Notes: generated from the sequence alone by a model not told the origin. A DNA stretch of 64,000 bases from Burkholderia sp. Leaf177 (GCF_001424345.1 NZ_LMPF01000025.1:124001-188000); one strand, 5' to 3'; positions 41,961 to 50,946 are shown, counted from the first letter of the stretch. Translations and numbers: made by a program.

Positions 41961-43637
41961 ATGAATCTCAAAGATGTGTCCATCAAGAGCAAGCTTATCG
42001 GAGGATTCGGTGTGCTCGCCGTTATCGTGCTGGGCGTTTCAGCAATGTCGTTGCGCGCGTTGAGCACATCGACCGATGGCTTCTCCAACTATGTGCACGG
42101 CCCGAACGCTCGCGCCGATGTCGCGACGCAAGTACGTACTGCCGTGGACCGCCGGGCGATTGCCGCGCGCAATCTGGTCCTCGTCACGAAACCATCGGAC
42201 CTGGAGATCGAGAAAGCCGAAGTGATCCGGGCGTCGGAAGACGTGCAAACCAAGCTGAAGCTTTTGAAAACGATGGTTGCAACAGGACCGGACAGCAGCG
42301 ATACCGCTCGCAGCCTCGTCAACGAGATCGATCGGGTGGAATCGCTTTATGGCCCCGTCGCGGATGCCATCGTCGGATTGGCGTTGGGCGGCAAACACGA
42401 CGAGGCGATCGTGAAGATGGACAACGAATGCCGTCCGTTGCTGGCCGCGCTCGTCAACGCGACGAACGCGTACGCCGAATACACGCGCGGGCGTCAGGAG
42501 CAGATGGTGCGTGAGTCCGACGAGCAGTACCAGACGCAGCGCAACTGGATGATCGCGCTTTGCGTGGCGGCGCTTGCATTGGCGGCGGGCGCGGGCGTGT
42601 TCATCACGCGTTCGATCACGGGTCCGATTCGTCGTGCAGTCGATGTCGCGAGCACGGTTGCACGCGGCGATTTGCGTAGCCGTATCGTGGTGATGCAGAA
42701 GGACGAGACCGGCCAATTGCTGGGCGCGCTCGCCGATATGAACACGCGGTTGATCGAGACGGTGAGCCGCGTGCGTGAAAGCAGCGGCAGTATCGCGAAT
42801 GCTTCCACCGAAATTGCGACGGGCAATACCGACCTCAGCCAGCGCACGGAAGAACAGGCGGCGTCGCTCGAGGAAACGGCGGCGAGCATGGAAGAGCTGA
42901 CATCGACGGTGAAGCAGAACACCGAGAACGCGCAGCAGGCGAGCGCGCTGGCATCGAATGCGTCCAATGTCGCGCAGCGCGGCAGCAAGGTCGTGAGCCA
43001 GGTGGTCGACACCATGCACGGCATCAGCGCGAGCTCGACAAAGATCGCGGAGATCACGGGGATGATCGAAGGCATCGCGTTCCAGACCAATATCCTGGCG
43101 CTGAATGCCGCCGTGGAAGCGGCGCGTGCAGGCGAGCAAGGGCGCGGTTTCGCGGTGGTGGCGAGCGAAGTGCGCAGTCTGGCGCAACGGTCGTCTAGCG
43201 CGGCAAAGGAGATCAAGGAATTGATCGCCAACTCCGTGCAGCAGGTTCAGAGCGGATCGGTGCTTGCCGGACAAGCCGGCGAGACGATGGCCGAAGTCAC
43301 GCAAGCGGTCGCGCGCGTGACGGACATCATGGAGGAGATCGCGGCGGCGTCAGTCGAGCAGGGACGCGGTATCGAACAGGTCAATCAGGCGATCACGCAG
43401 ATGGACGAGGTCACGCAGCAGAATGCGGCGCTGGTGGAGGAAGCGGCGGCGGCGTCGCAGTCGCTGCAGGATCAGGGGCGCCAGTTGATGGACGCGGTGG
43501 CGTTTTTCCAGATGGAAGGATCCGCGGCGGTTGTGCCCGACGTTCGCGCGGTCGCGAAGTTTGCGCAGAAACGAGTGCCCGCAGTGCGCGTCGCCCCGCT
43601 CAAAACGGCCGGCAACGACGGTTGGAGCACGTTCTAA
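41961..43637 (+). CDS. Methyl-accepting chemotaxis protein
   Basis: A 558-residue chemoreceptor: helix 1 (about 11-31), a periplasmic four-helix-bundle-like sensor (32-195), helix 2 (196-216), HAMP (217-270) and the cytoplasmic signalling domain, with the conserved tip IEGIAFQTNILALNAAVEAA near residues 369-388. Methylation-region motifs (EEQAASLEETAASMEELT) are present. It ends in GWSTF after a flexible linker, matching the xWxxF tether that recruits CheR/CheB. CAGGAG precedes the ATG. The ligand is unknown. Confidence 0.95.
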   Translation: MNLKDVSIKSKLIGGFGVLAVIVLGVSAMSLRALSTSTDGFSNYVHGPNARADVATQVRTAVDRRAIAARNLVLVTKPSDLEIEKAEVIRASEDVQTKLKLLKTMVATGPDSSDTARSLVNEIDRVESLYGPVADAIVGLALGGKHDEAIVKMDNECRPLLAALVNATNAYAEYTRGRQEQMVRESDEQYQTQRNWMIALCVAALALAAGAGVFITRSITGPIRRAVDVASTVARGDLRSRIVVMQKDETGQLLGALADMNTRLIETVSRVRESSGSIANASTEIATGNTDLSQRTEEQAASLEETAASMEELTSTVKQNTENAQQASALASNASNVAQRGSKVVSQVVDTMHGISASSTKIAEITGMIEGIAFQTNILALNAAVEAARAGEQGRGFAVVASEVRSLAQRSSSAAKEIKELIANSVQQVQSGSVLAGQAGETMAEVTQAVARVTDIMEEIAAASVEQGRGIEQVNQAITQMDEVTQQNAALVEEAAAASQSLQDQGRQLMDAVAFFQMEGSAAVVPDVRAVAKFAQKRVPAVRVAPLKTAGNDGWSTF

Positions 43638-43661
43638 GCTCTCTCCAGGCGGTGAGAAAAC

Positions 43662-43688
43662 AGCGCGAGCGTCTTGGGACGCCGCGCT
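43662..43688 (-). terminator. Terminator of the degenerate receiver gene
   Basis: Arms AGCGCG-A-GCGTC (43662-43673) and GACGCCGCGCT (43678-43688), one bulge, TTGG loop; on the minus strand it is followed by GTTTTC. Confidence 0.65.
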
Positions 43689-43774
43689 GATCGAAGCCTC
43701 GGTTGCCGTTGTTGCCGCGGTGCGATTCGTCACGGCTCACGGCTCACGGCGATTGGCTGAGGCAAGCGCCAGCG

Positions 43775-44236
43775 CTAGGACGTGCGGCGATGCGGTATCG
43801 AAAAGTACGTGGTCAGCATTTCGGCCAGGCGCCAGGTGGCGCAGGGGCGGCGGCAGTGTGCATCGAATCCGGCGTGCTTCAAGGTTTCGATGGGATCGGC
43901 CGGCCAGATATTGCTGATAGCGACCAGCAGGCGGCCGGAGGTGTCTGCGTCGGGGCGCAGCGCCCGGATGAATTCATAACCGGATTCGCTGTCGAGCCGC
44001 GTGTCCAGTATCAATGCCTGCGGTTTCCAGTTCTGCAGCAGCGAACGCGCTGACTTGAGGTTCTGCGTCTGCATCACCTGTAATCCGGTAAGCCGCAGCA
44101 ATGCCGCCAGCGACTCGCCGATCAGTTTGTCCTGATGCGCGATCAACACGCGGGGCGAACCAACCGGCATCCGTGCCTGCTTGCCGCTCCATAACGCAAA
44201 GTGTCTCTCGTCATCGGTGCCTGAACGACTGCTCAT
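43775..44236 (-). CDS. Degenerate response-regulator receiver protein
   Basis: A 153-residue single-domain protein. After a 28-residue polar leader it has a receiver fold: VLIAHQDKLIGESLAALL, the phosphoacceptor-type Asp in ALILDTRLDSESGYEFI, and GRLLVAISN. One of the two acidic residues of the first pocket is replaced (AHQD), and the conserved Lys-Pro near the C-terminus is CRRPC, with Arg in place of Lys. It may therefore signal without normal phosphorylation or act as a phosphate sink. It is divergent from the LuxR-type regulator gene. Confidence 0.78.
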   Translation of the reverse strand: MSSRSGTDDERHFALWSGKQARMPVGSPRVLIAHQDKLIGESLAALLRLTGLQVMQTQNLKSARSLLQNWKPQALILDTRLDSESGYEFIRALRPDADTSGRLLVAISNIWPADPIETLKHAGFDAHCRRPCATWRLAEMLTTYFSIPHRRTS

Positions 44237-44490
44237 GATGTCCTCCTCGTGGTTTTTATGTGAGTGGGAACGCCTGACCGTGTCTCCTCTCGCTAGCTGC
44301 AGCTTCGAGTTCGGCGATGGCGCTGTTGCTGAGTCGATGACGCAGTGTCCCGTTTAAGCGTTCGCAGCAAAACCCGGTCGAGGAGGGGCACGGAACGCGT
44401 TTTTCGGGGGGAGCGGGCACCCTCCCACTGATCCCTGCGAAAGGAGGGGTTCCGGGAGGCACCCTTACCGGTACCATCGAAGCGTGATTT

Positions 44491-45201
44491 ATGGGAATGG
44501 CAATGGAAAACGGTAACTTCAAGACGGTGCTGCTGGTCGAGGACGAGGGGCTCACGCGAAGCGCCATGAAGAGCCTGATCCTTGCCAACGAACCGTTGCT
44601 CGATATCGATGAGGCTGACGGCATCGAACAGGCCAAGGAGAAGCTCTCCGGCGGCTCGTACGATCTGGTCTTTCTCGACTATCAATTGCGGGGAAACTCC
44701 ACAGGCCTCGATTTGCTGAACTGGATCGGGGAACAGGAGCGCGAGGTACAGACCATCATGCTGTCCGCACAAGACGACCGCGATACGGTGCTGGAATGCA
44801 TCAGGAGCGGCGCATGCGGATTTATTTCGAAGGCGAGCGAGCAGGGCGCAGGCGTGTTTCGCGAGGCGCTCAAGACCATTTTGAGCGGCCGGGTGTATTT
44901 GCCCAATAGCGTGCTCGGAAAGGGCGGTCACAGCCCGAAGCCGGTATCCACGCACTCAGGCGTGACCGTGGAGTCGCTGAACCTGCCGCCGCGGCTGACT
45001 GAAACGCTGCGCTATTTGCTGCAGGGTTTGTCGAACAAGGCGATCGCCCGGAAGATGAATATCAGCGAGAATACGGCGAAGGAATATTCAAGCGATCTCC
45101 TCGCGCGTTTTCACGTCACGCGGCGGACTTTCCTGATCGTGGAAATGGCGCGGCGGGGAATCGAGATGCCGATGGGAAATGCGGCTGTGCCGGCAAGGTA
45201 A
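44491..45201 (+). CDS. Response regulator, NarL/LuxR type
   Basis: A 236-residue two-domain regulator: receiver (residues 10-125) with D17/E18-type acidic pair in LLVEDEG, phosphoacceptor D63 (VFLDYQL) and K114 (FISKASE); then a LuxR helix-turn-helix (LPPRLTETLRYLLQGLSNKAIARKMNISENTAKEY) in 164-200. All catalytic residues are intact. Three clustered ATGs (44491, 44497, 44503) are possible starts. The hybrid kinase at 45959-47986 is the likely partner. Confidence 0.92.
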   Translation: MGMAMENGNFKTVLLVEDEGLTRSAMKSLILANEPLLDIDEADGIEQAKEKLSGGSYDLVFLDYQLRGNSTGLDLLNWIGEQEREVQTIMLSAQDDRDTVLECIRSGACGFISKASEQGAGVFREALKTILSGRVYLPNSVLGKGGHSPKPVSTHSGVTVESLNLPPRLTETLRYLLQGLSNKAIARKMNISENTAKEYSSDLLARFHVTRRTFLIVEMARRGIEMPMGNAAVPAR

Positions 45202-45281
45202 GCGCGGGGTTGGGCGGGGCCTGAGAGACAAAACGTAAAAGCGATGAATACGCTTGAAGCGATAAAAAGAAACCCGGTGTT

Positions 45282-45329
45282 GTATCGACAATGTCGCTAC
45301 GTGCTGAAGCATATGGCATAGTATCGACA
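45282..45329 (+). promoter_or_regulatory. Direct-repeat operator upstream of mazEF
   Basis: GTATCGACA occurs at 45282-45290 and 45321-45329, 39 bp apart, and the first copy is part of the dyad CGACAATGTCG (45286-45296). The second copy is 25 nt before the mazE start. A MazE or MazEF autoregulatory site is the simplest reading. Confidence 0.5.
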
Positions 45330-45353
45330 TTGAAGATACAAAAAGGCTTTGGT

Positions 45354-45596
45354 ATGCGCGTCACTGTCAAGAAATGGGGAAATAGTGCTGCTGTGCGCAT
45401 TCCCGCATCGATCATGGAAGCAATCAGTCTGAACCTCGACGAACAGGTTGATGTTCGGGAAGAAGGCGGCCATATCGTTATCGAGCCGGTTCGTACGAGG
45501 CAATACAGTCTCGATCAGCTTCTGGCCGCCATCACGCCCGATAATCTGCACGACGAAGCCGATTTTGGCGCGCCGGTCGGCAAGGAATTGCTCTGA
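45354..45596 (+). CDS. mazE: MazE-type antitoxin (AbrB/SpoVT fold)
   Basis: An 80-residue protein starting MRVTVKKWGNSAAVRIPASIMEAI, the swapped-hairpin DNA-binding fold of MazE, followed by a Glu/Asp-rich tail that wraps around the toxin. It neutralises MazF and represses its own promoter. Its stop TGA shares one base with the mazF ATG. Confidence 0.93.
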   Translation: MRVTVKKWGNSAAVRIPASIMEAISLNLDEQVDVREEGGHIVIEPVRTRQYSLDQLLAAITPDNLHDEADFGAPVGKELL

Positions 45597-45946
45597 TGGT
45601 GCGGCGTTATGTGCCGGATGCGGGCGACATCGTGTGGCTCAATTTCGATCCCCAGGCAGGGCATGAGCAGGCTGGCCATCGGCCGGCGCTTGTCGTCAGT
45701 CCATCGGCGTACAACGGCAAGACCGGTTTGATGCTTTGCTGTCCGCTGACTACGCAAGTCAAGGGGTATCCGTTCGAAGTGAACATTGAAGGCGGCGACC
45801 GGCCTCAAGCCGCTCTTTCAGATCAAATCAAAAGTCTCGACTGGATCGTGCGGAAAGCGGTCCGGAAAGCGCGGGTAACGCCCGGCGAGCTTGTCGAGGT
45901 GCGGGCCAAGATCGCCGCACTGATTGGCGTGGCTTCCGCCCGTTAG
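45596..45946 (+). CDS. mazF: MazF-type endoribonuclease toxin
   Basis: A 116-residue PemK/MazF-fold protein with GDIVWLNFDPQAGHEQAGHRPALVVS and the later CCPLTTQVKGYPFEV and LSDQIKSLDW motifs, all typical of active MazF. It cleaves mRNA at short sequences, arresting growth when MazE is lost. It is coupled to mazE by a 1-nt overlap and converges, 12 nt apart, on the hybrid kinase gene. Confidence 0.94.
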   Translation: MVRRYVPDAGDIVWLNFDPQAGHEQAGHRPALVVSPSAYNGKTGLMLCCPLTTQVKGYPFEVNIEGGDRPQAALSDQIKSLDWIVRKAVRKARVTPGELVEVRAKIAALIGVASAR

Positions 45947-45958
45947 AACACTACGTTT

Positions 45959-47986
45959 TCAACACCGCCGCGCCGTTTCATCGAACGACTTCCCCGATAT
46001 CAGCGAAGCAATCTGCCTGCGCAGTTCCGCCGGACTCACCGGTTTGCTCAATACGTCGTGATCGCACGCAAGCGGCACGATCGTCGCGGCCGGTTCGCCG
46101 GTAACCACCAGACACGGGCAACGCCGGCCGAGCTTTACGGCGCCGAGCATCGCGACTTCGCGCGCGGTTTTTTCATCGCGCAAACGGAAGTCCGTGATGA
46201 TCAGGTCCGGGTATCGTTCAATAGATCCCAAGATGTGCTCGAACTCCTCGAAACTGCTGGCGGAATCGAACAACACGCCCCATTGCACGAGCAGCGCTTC
46301 CGTCGATGCCCGCACCAGGCTGTCGTCTTCGACCAGCAACACGTATAGCCCTTCGAGCGGCACTTCCAGGTAATCGGCGGTATCGCCCTTCGCTCGCGGC
46401 GCGGCGTCGCCAAGCGGCGAGCCGCAAATCGGCATTTCGAGCGAGAAACGCGATCCGCGTCCTTCCGCCGACTTCAGTTCTATCCGATGCTCCTCCAGCA
46501 TCGACACCACCGCGTTCACGATCGACAACCCCAGCCCGAGCCCGCGGTCGTTGTCCTGTTCCGTGTTGCCGACCTGGAAGAAGGGCTGGAAGATCGCGTC
46601 CCAATGTTCAGACGCAATGCCAATGCCGTTATCGACCACGTCGATGCGCGTCCGCGTCGCCGAGCGCACCACGCCCACGATCACGACCGGTTTGGTGTTC
46701 TTGACGGCATCGGCGTAACGAATTCCGTTCGATACCAGATTCGCGATCGCCCGCTGCAGCCAGTGCGAGTCGCTGCGAACGTAGACAGGCGCTTCGGGCA
46801 CGCGCAGACGCAATTCAACGCCGTGCATGGCGGCAAGCGGGCGCAATTGCTCGGCGACTTCGAACACGGCGAGCTTCAGGTCGAACACGTGATATCGCGG
46901 CATCACGCGACCCGATTCGAGCCTCGACAGATCCAGCACCGCGTTCAGGAAGCGCGCGAGGATCACGGAGGAACGCCCGGATTCATCGATAAGCCTTGCA
47001 GCTTCGGCGACATCGTCATGACGCACGGCTTCCGCGGCGGCTTGCAGGAAGAGGTTGAGCGCGTGCATTGGTTGCCGCAAGTCGTGCGTGGCGGCGGCGA
47101 GGAAATTCGATTTCTCGCGGCTGGCCGTTTCCGCGGCCAACGTTTGCTGTTCCTTCAGCGAAATCAGCGCGCGGGTTTTCGTGTCCTGATCTTTCTTCGA
47201 TGCCAGCAAATCCAGGTTTTTCCGTTCCAGCTGCACATTCGCGGTCACCAATTCGTTGTTGAGCACGCCGAGCGCACGTTCGGCTGCGAAGCGTTCACGC
47301 GATACCCGCTCCGCATGGACACACACGCCGTGTCCGATCACGACCACGTTGAACAGATAGAACATGCCCATGTAGAAGTCTTCGGGCGAGAGTATCCGGA
47401 TGGTCAGTTGCAGCAGGATGATGCTTGAAAACGTGACCACGGCGGCCGTCAGCGCGACCCTGGACTTCAGATAAAAGAAACCGAACTGGAAGAAAAAGAC
47501 CAGATAAAGGCCGACGAAATACCACGTGTAGTTGAATGGCCGCGGTGAGATGGCAACGAGCAGGAGCAGCAGCAGGTTGCAGCCGTACACGCCCATCAGG
47601 ATTACGCGCTGGGACGACTTGTGCGTGGCGAACGAGCCGCGCAACGCGAGGCTCAGCACGAACATTAGCCAGACAATGCCCGCAAACCGCAGCGCCATGA
47701 TGTCCATGAACACGGGTTCGAGCACCGAGCTTTCGCGGCCGAAATTGAAGTCGTACCAGAGGAAACAGATCCAGACGCTCAGCGCCAGCAACGCCGATGC
47801 ACGCCGGAAAGCGCAAAAGCGCAGGCTATGGTCTTCGAGGAATTGCGCTTCCAGCGCCGCGTCGGGGAATGCCTTGGGGACCGACAAATTACGGATGAGA
47901 CTCAGGCCTGCGTCGCGCGCCGATGCCGATACGAGCTGTGACGGCGTTGGCGGGGCGATCTCGGCGGTGTGCTCCGGTACGTCCAT
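45959..47986 (-). CDS. Hybrid sensor histidine kinase with receiver domain
   Basis: A 675-residue protein: a polar N-terminus, six predicted membrane helices (about 64-224) forming an integral sensor, a coiled coil (225-290), HisKA with His301 in HDLRQPMHAL, HATPase with N box near 417, DNGIGI at 452 and GLGLGLS near 483, and a C-terminal receiver with D599 (IITDFRL) and a KP motif (VLSKPVS). There is no periplasmic sensor domain. The LuxR-type regulator at 44491 is the nearest output protein. Stimulus unknown. Confidence 0.93.
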   Translation of the reverse strand: MDVPEHTAEIAPPTPSQLVSASARDAGLSLIRNLSVPKAFPDAALEAQFLEDHSLRFCAFRRASALLALSVWICFLWYDFNFGRESSVLEPVFMDIMALRFAGIVWLMFVLSLALRGSFATHKSSQRVILMGVYGCNLLLLLLVAISPRPFNYTWYFVGLYLVFFFQFGFFYLKSRVALTAAVVTFSSIILLQLTIRILSPEDFYMGMFYLFNVVVIGHGVCVHAERVSRERFAAERALGVLNNELVTANVQLERKNLDLLASKKDQDTKTRALISLKEQQTLAAETASREKSNFLAAATHDLRQPMHALNLFLQAAAEAVRHDDVAEAARLIDESGRSSVILARFLNAVLDLSRLESGRVMPRYHVFDLKLAVFEVAEQLRPLAAMHGVELRLRVPEAPVYVRSDSHWLQRAIANLVSNGIRYADAVKNTKPVVIVGVVRSATRTRIDVVDNGIGIASEHWDAIFQPFFQVGNTEQDNDRGLGLGLSIVNAVVSMLEEHRIELKSAEGRGSRFSLEMPICGSPLGDAAPRAKGDTADYLEVPLEGLYVLLVEDDSLVRASTEALLVQWGVLFDSASSFEEFEHILGSIERYPDLIITDFRLRDEKTAREVAMLGAVKLGRRCPCLVVTGEPAATIVPLACDHDVLSKPVSPAELRRQIASLISGKSFDETARRC

Positions 47987-48083
47987 GATTCGCTCACTCG
48001 AAAAGAACGTGACCGGCTACTTTAGCGGAGCACGCGTCTGATGAAAACCTCGTAATTGCAGGGGCTGACCAGCGTCCGACCGG

Positions 48084-48102
48084 CGATGACCTGATGTCAT
48101 CG
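48084..48102. promoter_or_regulatory. Inverted repeat between the kinase and SDR genes
   Basis: CGATGAC (48084-48090) and GTCATCG (48096-48102) flank a 5-nt centre, CTGAT. The site lies in the 250-bp divergent gap, about 135 bp from the SDR start and 98 bp from the kinase start. It could be an operator for either gene. Confidence 0.35.
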
Positions 48103-48236
48103 GCTTAATGACGCGCAGGCTATCGTCATTCAAACTCAGCCGCATTACGATTTATTCCCGAACTTCCAGCTTTGCCGCGAATTTTTATGCGGCCTTCTTT
48201 GATCAGATCCAAGTCGATCTATATAGGACGAAAATC

Positions 48237-49010
48237 ATGTCGCGAATTTTCATAACAGGGTCGGCTGACGGCCTCGGACAGATGGCGGCGCAACTGCTCG
48301 TGGCAGAAGGGCATCGCGTAGTCCTGCATGCACGTAACGAAAAGCGCGCCGCCGATGCAATGCGCGCAGTGCCAGGCGCGGAGGCGGTCGTATCGGGCGA
48401 TTTGTCGAGCATGGACGAAACACGTGACGTTGCCGCGCAAGTGAACCGCCTCGGACGCTTCGATGCCGTGATCCATAACGCGGGCGTGGGGTATCGCGAA
48501 CCGCGCCGTATCGAGACCGTAGATGGTTTGCCGCACGTTTTCGCCATCAACACTGTCGCGCCGTACATCCTGACTGCCTTGATCGATAAACCTAAGCGAT
48601 TGGTCTATTTGAGTTCGGGCATGCATGAGGGCGGCTCGTCCGGGCTCGACGACCTGCTCTGGAAAACCCGCGCATGGCAGGGCGCTAGCGCCTATTCGGA
48701 TTCGAAGCTTCACGATCTCTGGCTGGCGTTAGGCGTTGCACGTCGATGGCCGGAGGTTTTATCGAATGCGGTCCATCCCGGATGGGTGCCAACGAAGATG
48801 GGCGGCGCGGGCGCGCCCGACGACATCAAGGCCGCTCCGCGCACGCAAACCTGGCTTGCCGCCAGTGACGACCCTGCAGCAAGCGTGACGGGCGAATATT
48901 TCTTCCATATGAAACCGCGCAAGCCGAGCGCAGCTGCTCGCGACGAACGTTTGCAGGATGGACTGATCGAGGCGTGCGAACGATTGACGGGGATTCGTCT
49001 GCCGAATTAA
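48237..49010 (+). CDS. Short-chain dehydrogenase/reductase (SDR)
   Basis: A 257-residue Rossmann enzyme with the nucleotide motif TGSADGLGQ (a TGxxxGxG variant), the NAG motif (HNAGVGY), and an active-site SxnYxxxK equivalent in LVYLSSGM followed by ASAYSDSKLHD, giving Y and K of YSDSK. The substrate is unknown. TAGGACG precedes the ATG. It is alone, convergent with the VOC gene. Confidence 0.88.
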   Translation: MSRIFITGSADGLGQMAAQLLVAEGHRVVLHARNEKRAADAMRAVPGAEAVVSGDLSSMDETRDVAAQVNRLGRFDAVIHNAGVGYREPRRIETVDGLPHVFAINTVAPYILTALIDKPKRLVYLSSGMHEGGSSGLDDLLWKTRAWQGASAYSDSKLHDLWLALGVARRWPEVLSNAVHPGWVPTKMGGAGAPDDIKAAPRTQTWLAASDDPAASVTGEYFFHMKPRKPSAAARDERLQDGLIEACERLTGIRLPN

Positions 49011-49031
49011 ACGCCTTTGGGTCCGATCAAT

Positions 49032-49415
49032 TTAAACCAGTTCGGAAATCTCGATCAGGTTCAGGTCGGGATCGCGGATATAGACCGAGCGGATCTTTTG
49101 CGTCGCCCCGGTCCGCTCGACCGGCCCTTCGATGATCGGCCAATCGAATCGATTCAGATGCGCAATGACATCGTTCAGAGGAATGGCCGCTATAAAACAC
49201 AGATCGAGCGCGCCCGGAACAGGAAGATGCGCCTTTGGTTCAAACTCATTGCCGCGCACGTGCAGATTTATTTTCTGGTTGCCGAAGCGAAATGCGCTGC
49301 GTCCGTCGCCAAAGGTTTCGAGTTGCATTCCCAAGACTTCGGTATAGAAATGACGGGTCGCCGCTTCATCGATACACGTCAGCACCAGGTGATCCAGATG
49401 ATCGATCAAGGCCAT
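49032..49415 (-). CDS. VOC-family (glyoxalase-fold) protein
   Basis: A 127-residue single-domain VOC protein: IDHLDHLVLTCIDEAATRHFYTEVLGMQLETF at the start and VYIRDPDLNLIEISEL at the end supply the usual His and Glu metal ligands. It resembles STM3117-like proteins; the reaction is unknown. It starts 1 nt after the HMG-CoA lyase stop, so the two form an operon. Confidence 0.88.
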   Translation of the reverse strand: MALIDHLDHLVLTCIDEAATRHFYTEVLGMQLETFGDGRSAFRFGNQKINLHVRGNEFEPKAHLPVPGALDLCFIAAIPLNDVIAHLNRFDWPIIEGPVERTGATQKIRSVYIRDPDLNLIEISELV

Positions 49416-49416
49416 A

Positions 49417-50361
49417 TCAAGCTCCTTCGCGTGCCACTGTTTTTTGTTGCTCGGGCGGGGCGCTGTGAAGATCGAGACGGCGGCCGGCCTTGAGAATCTG
49501 GCTGGGCACGTCGTGTCCGATCAACCCCGGCAGCAGCGCCGATGCTCTCAGCACCGCGCCGAGGTCAACCTGGGTATCGTAACCATCGAGCGCCAGCATG
49601 TGCACGAGTTCCTCGGTGCACACGTTGCCGGTTGCACCGGGCGCGTATGGGCAACCGCCAATGCCGCCGAGCGATGCATCGAAACGGTCGATACCCGCTT
49701 CCAGCGCCGCAAGCGTATTTGCGAGCGCCATGCCACGCGTATTGTGAAAATGCAGCGTCAGTTCGAGCGCCGGAAATGCGTCGCGCACGCGTTCGCATAA
49801 TGCCTTCACCTGCGACGGATACGCCATGCCGGTGGTATCGCACAGCGTCACGCCGTGCACGCCGAGCGCGGCGAATTCAGCCGCCCAGCGCAGCACTTCT
49901 TCGACGGGAACGTCGCCTTCCATGGGGCATCCCATCGACGTAGACAATGACACGTTGATGGCAACCGGCGTTTGCTTCACCACGCCGATCACCTCGCGCA
50001 ACTGGGCGAACGATTGCTCGCGGCTCATGCGCAAATTCGCGCGGTTGTGGGTCTCGCTCACCGACATCACGAGGTTGACCTCATCCACGCCGCACGACAA
50101 CGCGCGTTCCGCTCCACGCAGGTTAGGCACGAGCACGGTGTAGACCAGACCTTCGCGCCGCGCGATGCCGTGCATGACGGCTTCCGCGTCGCGCAACGCG
50201 GGAATTGCTTTGGGCGATGTGAACGATGTCACTTCTATTTTCGCGAATCCGCAGGCGCTCAATGCATCGATGAGGGCGATCTTCGCGTCGGTATCGACGA
50301 ACTGTTTTTCGTTTTGAAAGCCATCGCGGGTCGCGACTTCCTGGATGTAAAGGCGTTTCAT
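49417..50361 (-). CDS. Hydroxymethylglutaryl-CoA lyase
   Basis: A 314-residue TIM-barrel aldolase with the catalytic RDGFQNE motif (R12, D13), HFHNTRGMALAN for metal binding, and GGIGGCPYAPGATGN with the active-site cysteine. It cleaves HMG-CoA to acetoacetate and acetyl-CoA at the end of leucine breakdown. The other leucine genes (liu/mcc type) are not nearby. ATG at 50361 fits the family start; further upstream sequence is not conserved. It is followed by the VOC gene. Confidence 0.93.
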   Translation of the reverse strand: MKRLYIQEVATRDGFQNEKQFVDTDAKIALIDALSACGFAKIEVTSFTSPKAIPALRDAEAVMHGIARREGLVYTVLVPNLRGAERALSCGVDEVNLVMSVSETHNRANLRMSREQSFAQLREVIGVVKQTPVAINVSLSTSMGCPMEGDVPVEEVLRWAAEFAALGVHGVTLCDTTGMAYPSQVKALCERVRDAFPALELTLHFHNTRGMALANTLAALEAGIDRFDASLGGIGGCPYAPGATGNVCTEELVHMLALDGYDTQVDLGAVLRASALLPGLIGHDVPSQILKAGRRLDLHSAPPEQQKTVAREGA

Positions 50362-50543
50362 GGGTCTCCTCAGGCTCGGGTGATGACGGCGAGACTGACA
50401 TGATGAACGCTCAGGCGCAGCATGAAAATCGCTGGTTTTTCCACGACCGTTTCCATTTTGGAAAGTCACGCTTAAAAGCGGTTCATGTCAAAGTCGCGCC
50501 ATGAGGCTTCATTAATCAATTCCGTCCGACAGGAGTTTCACCG

Positions 50544-50945
50544 ATGTCCAATTTTGTCCTCGACAATCCGTTTCTCGAATACCTCGATGCCCGCCACGTT
50601 GCCTGGAAAGACGGTTATGCCGAGTTCCGGATGCCTATCCAGGCGAAACATCTGAACCGGCGCGGCGTGCTGCAAGGCGGCGTCGTGGCGACGCTGCTCG
50701 ATGCCGCATGCGGTTATGCCGGGCTTTATTCGCCCGAGGGCGAGCCGGCGCGGCATGGCTTTACGTTGTCGCTGACGGTCAACTATCTGGATACGGGATT
50801 GGGTGAAAGCGTGACGGCGAAAGGGTTTATCGAAAGACAAGGCCGCAGCATTTTTTTCTCGCGCGGCGAGGCGTGGGTCGACGACAAGATCCTGATTGCA
50901 AGCGCGCAAGGAACGTTTAAGTCCGCAGGGCTTAGAAAAAGTTGA
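50544..50945 (+). CDS. PaaI-family hotdog thioesterase
   Basis: A 133-residue hotdog-fold protein with the substrate loop LNRRGVLQGGVVATLLDAACGYA, in which the usual HGG is represented by LQGG, and a C-terminal strand pair. It hydrolyses acyl- or aryl-CoA thioesters. CAGGAG precedes the ATG. It is divergent from the HMG-CoA lyase gene and convergent with the formaldehyde dehydrogenase gene. Confidence 0.88.
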   Translation: MSNFVLDNPFLEYLDARHVAWKDGYAEFRMPIQAKHLNRRGVLQGGVVATLLDAACGYAGLYSPEGEPARHGFTLSLTVNYLDTGLGESVTAKGFIERQGRSIFFSRGEAWVDDKILIASAQGTFKSAGLRKS

Positions 50946-50946
50946 A

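Noticed and set aside
41714..42514. 266-codon frame overlapping the chemoreceptor start
   Set aside because: The overlapping chemoreceptor has clear domains and a ribosome site; this frame has neither.
43731..43751. Three tandem CACGGCT-like 7-mers
   Set aside because: Too short and isolated, at the end of two convergent genes, to claim a function.
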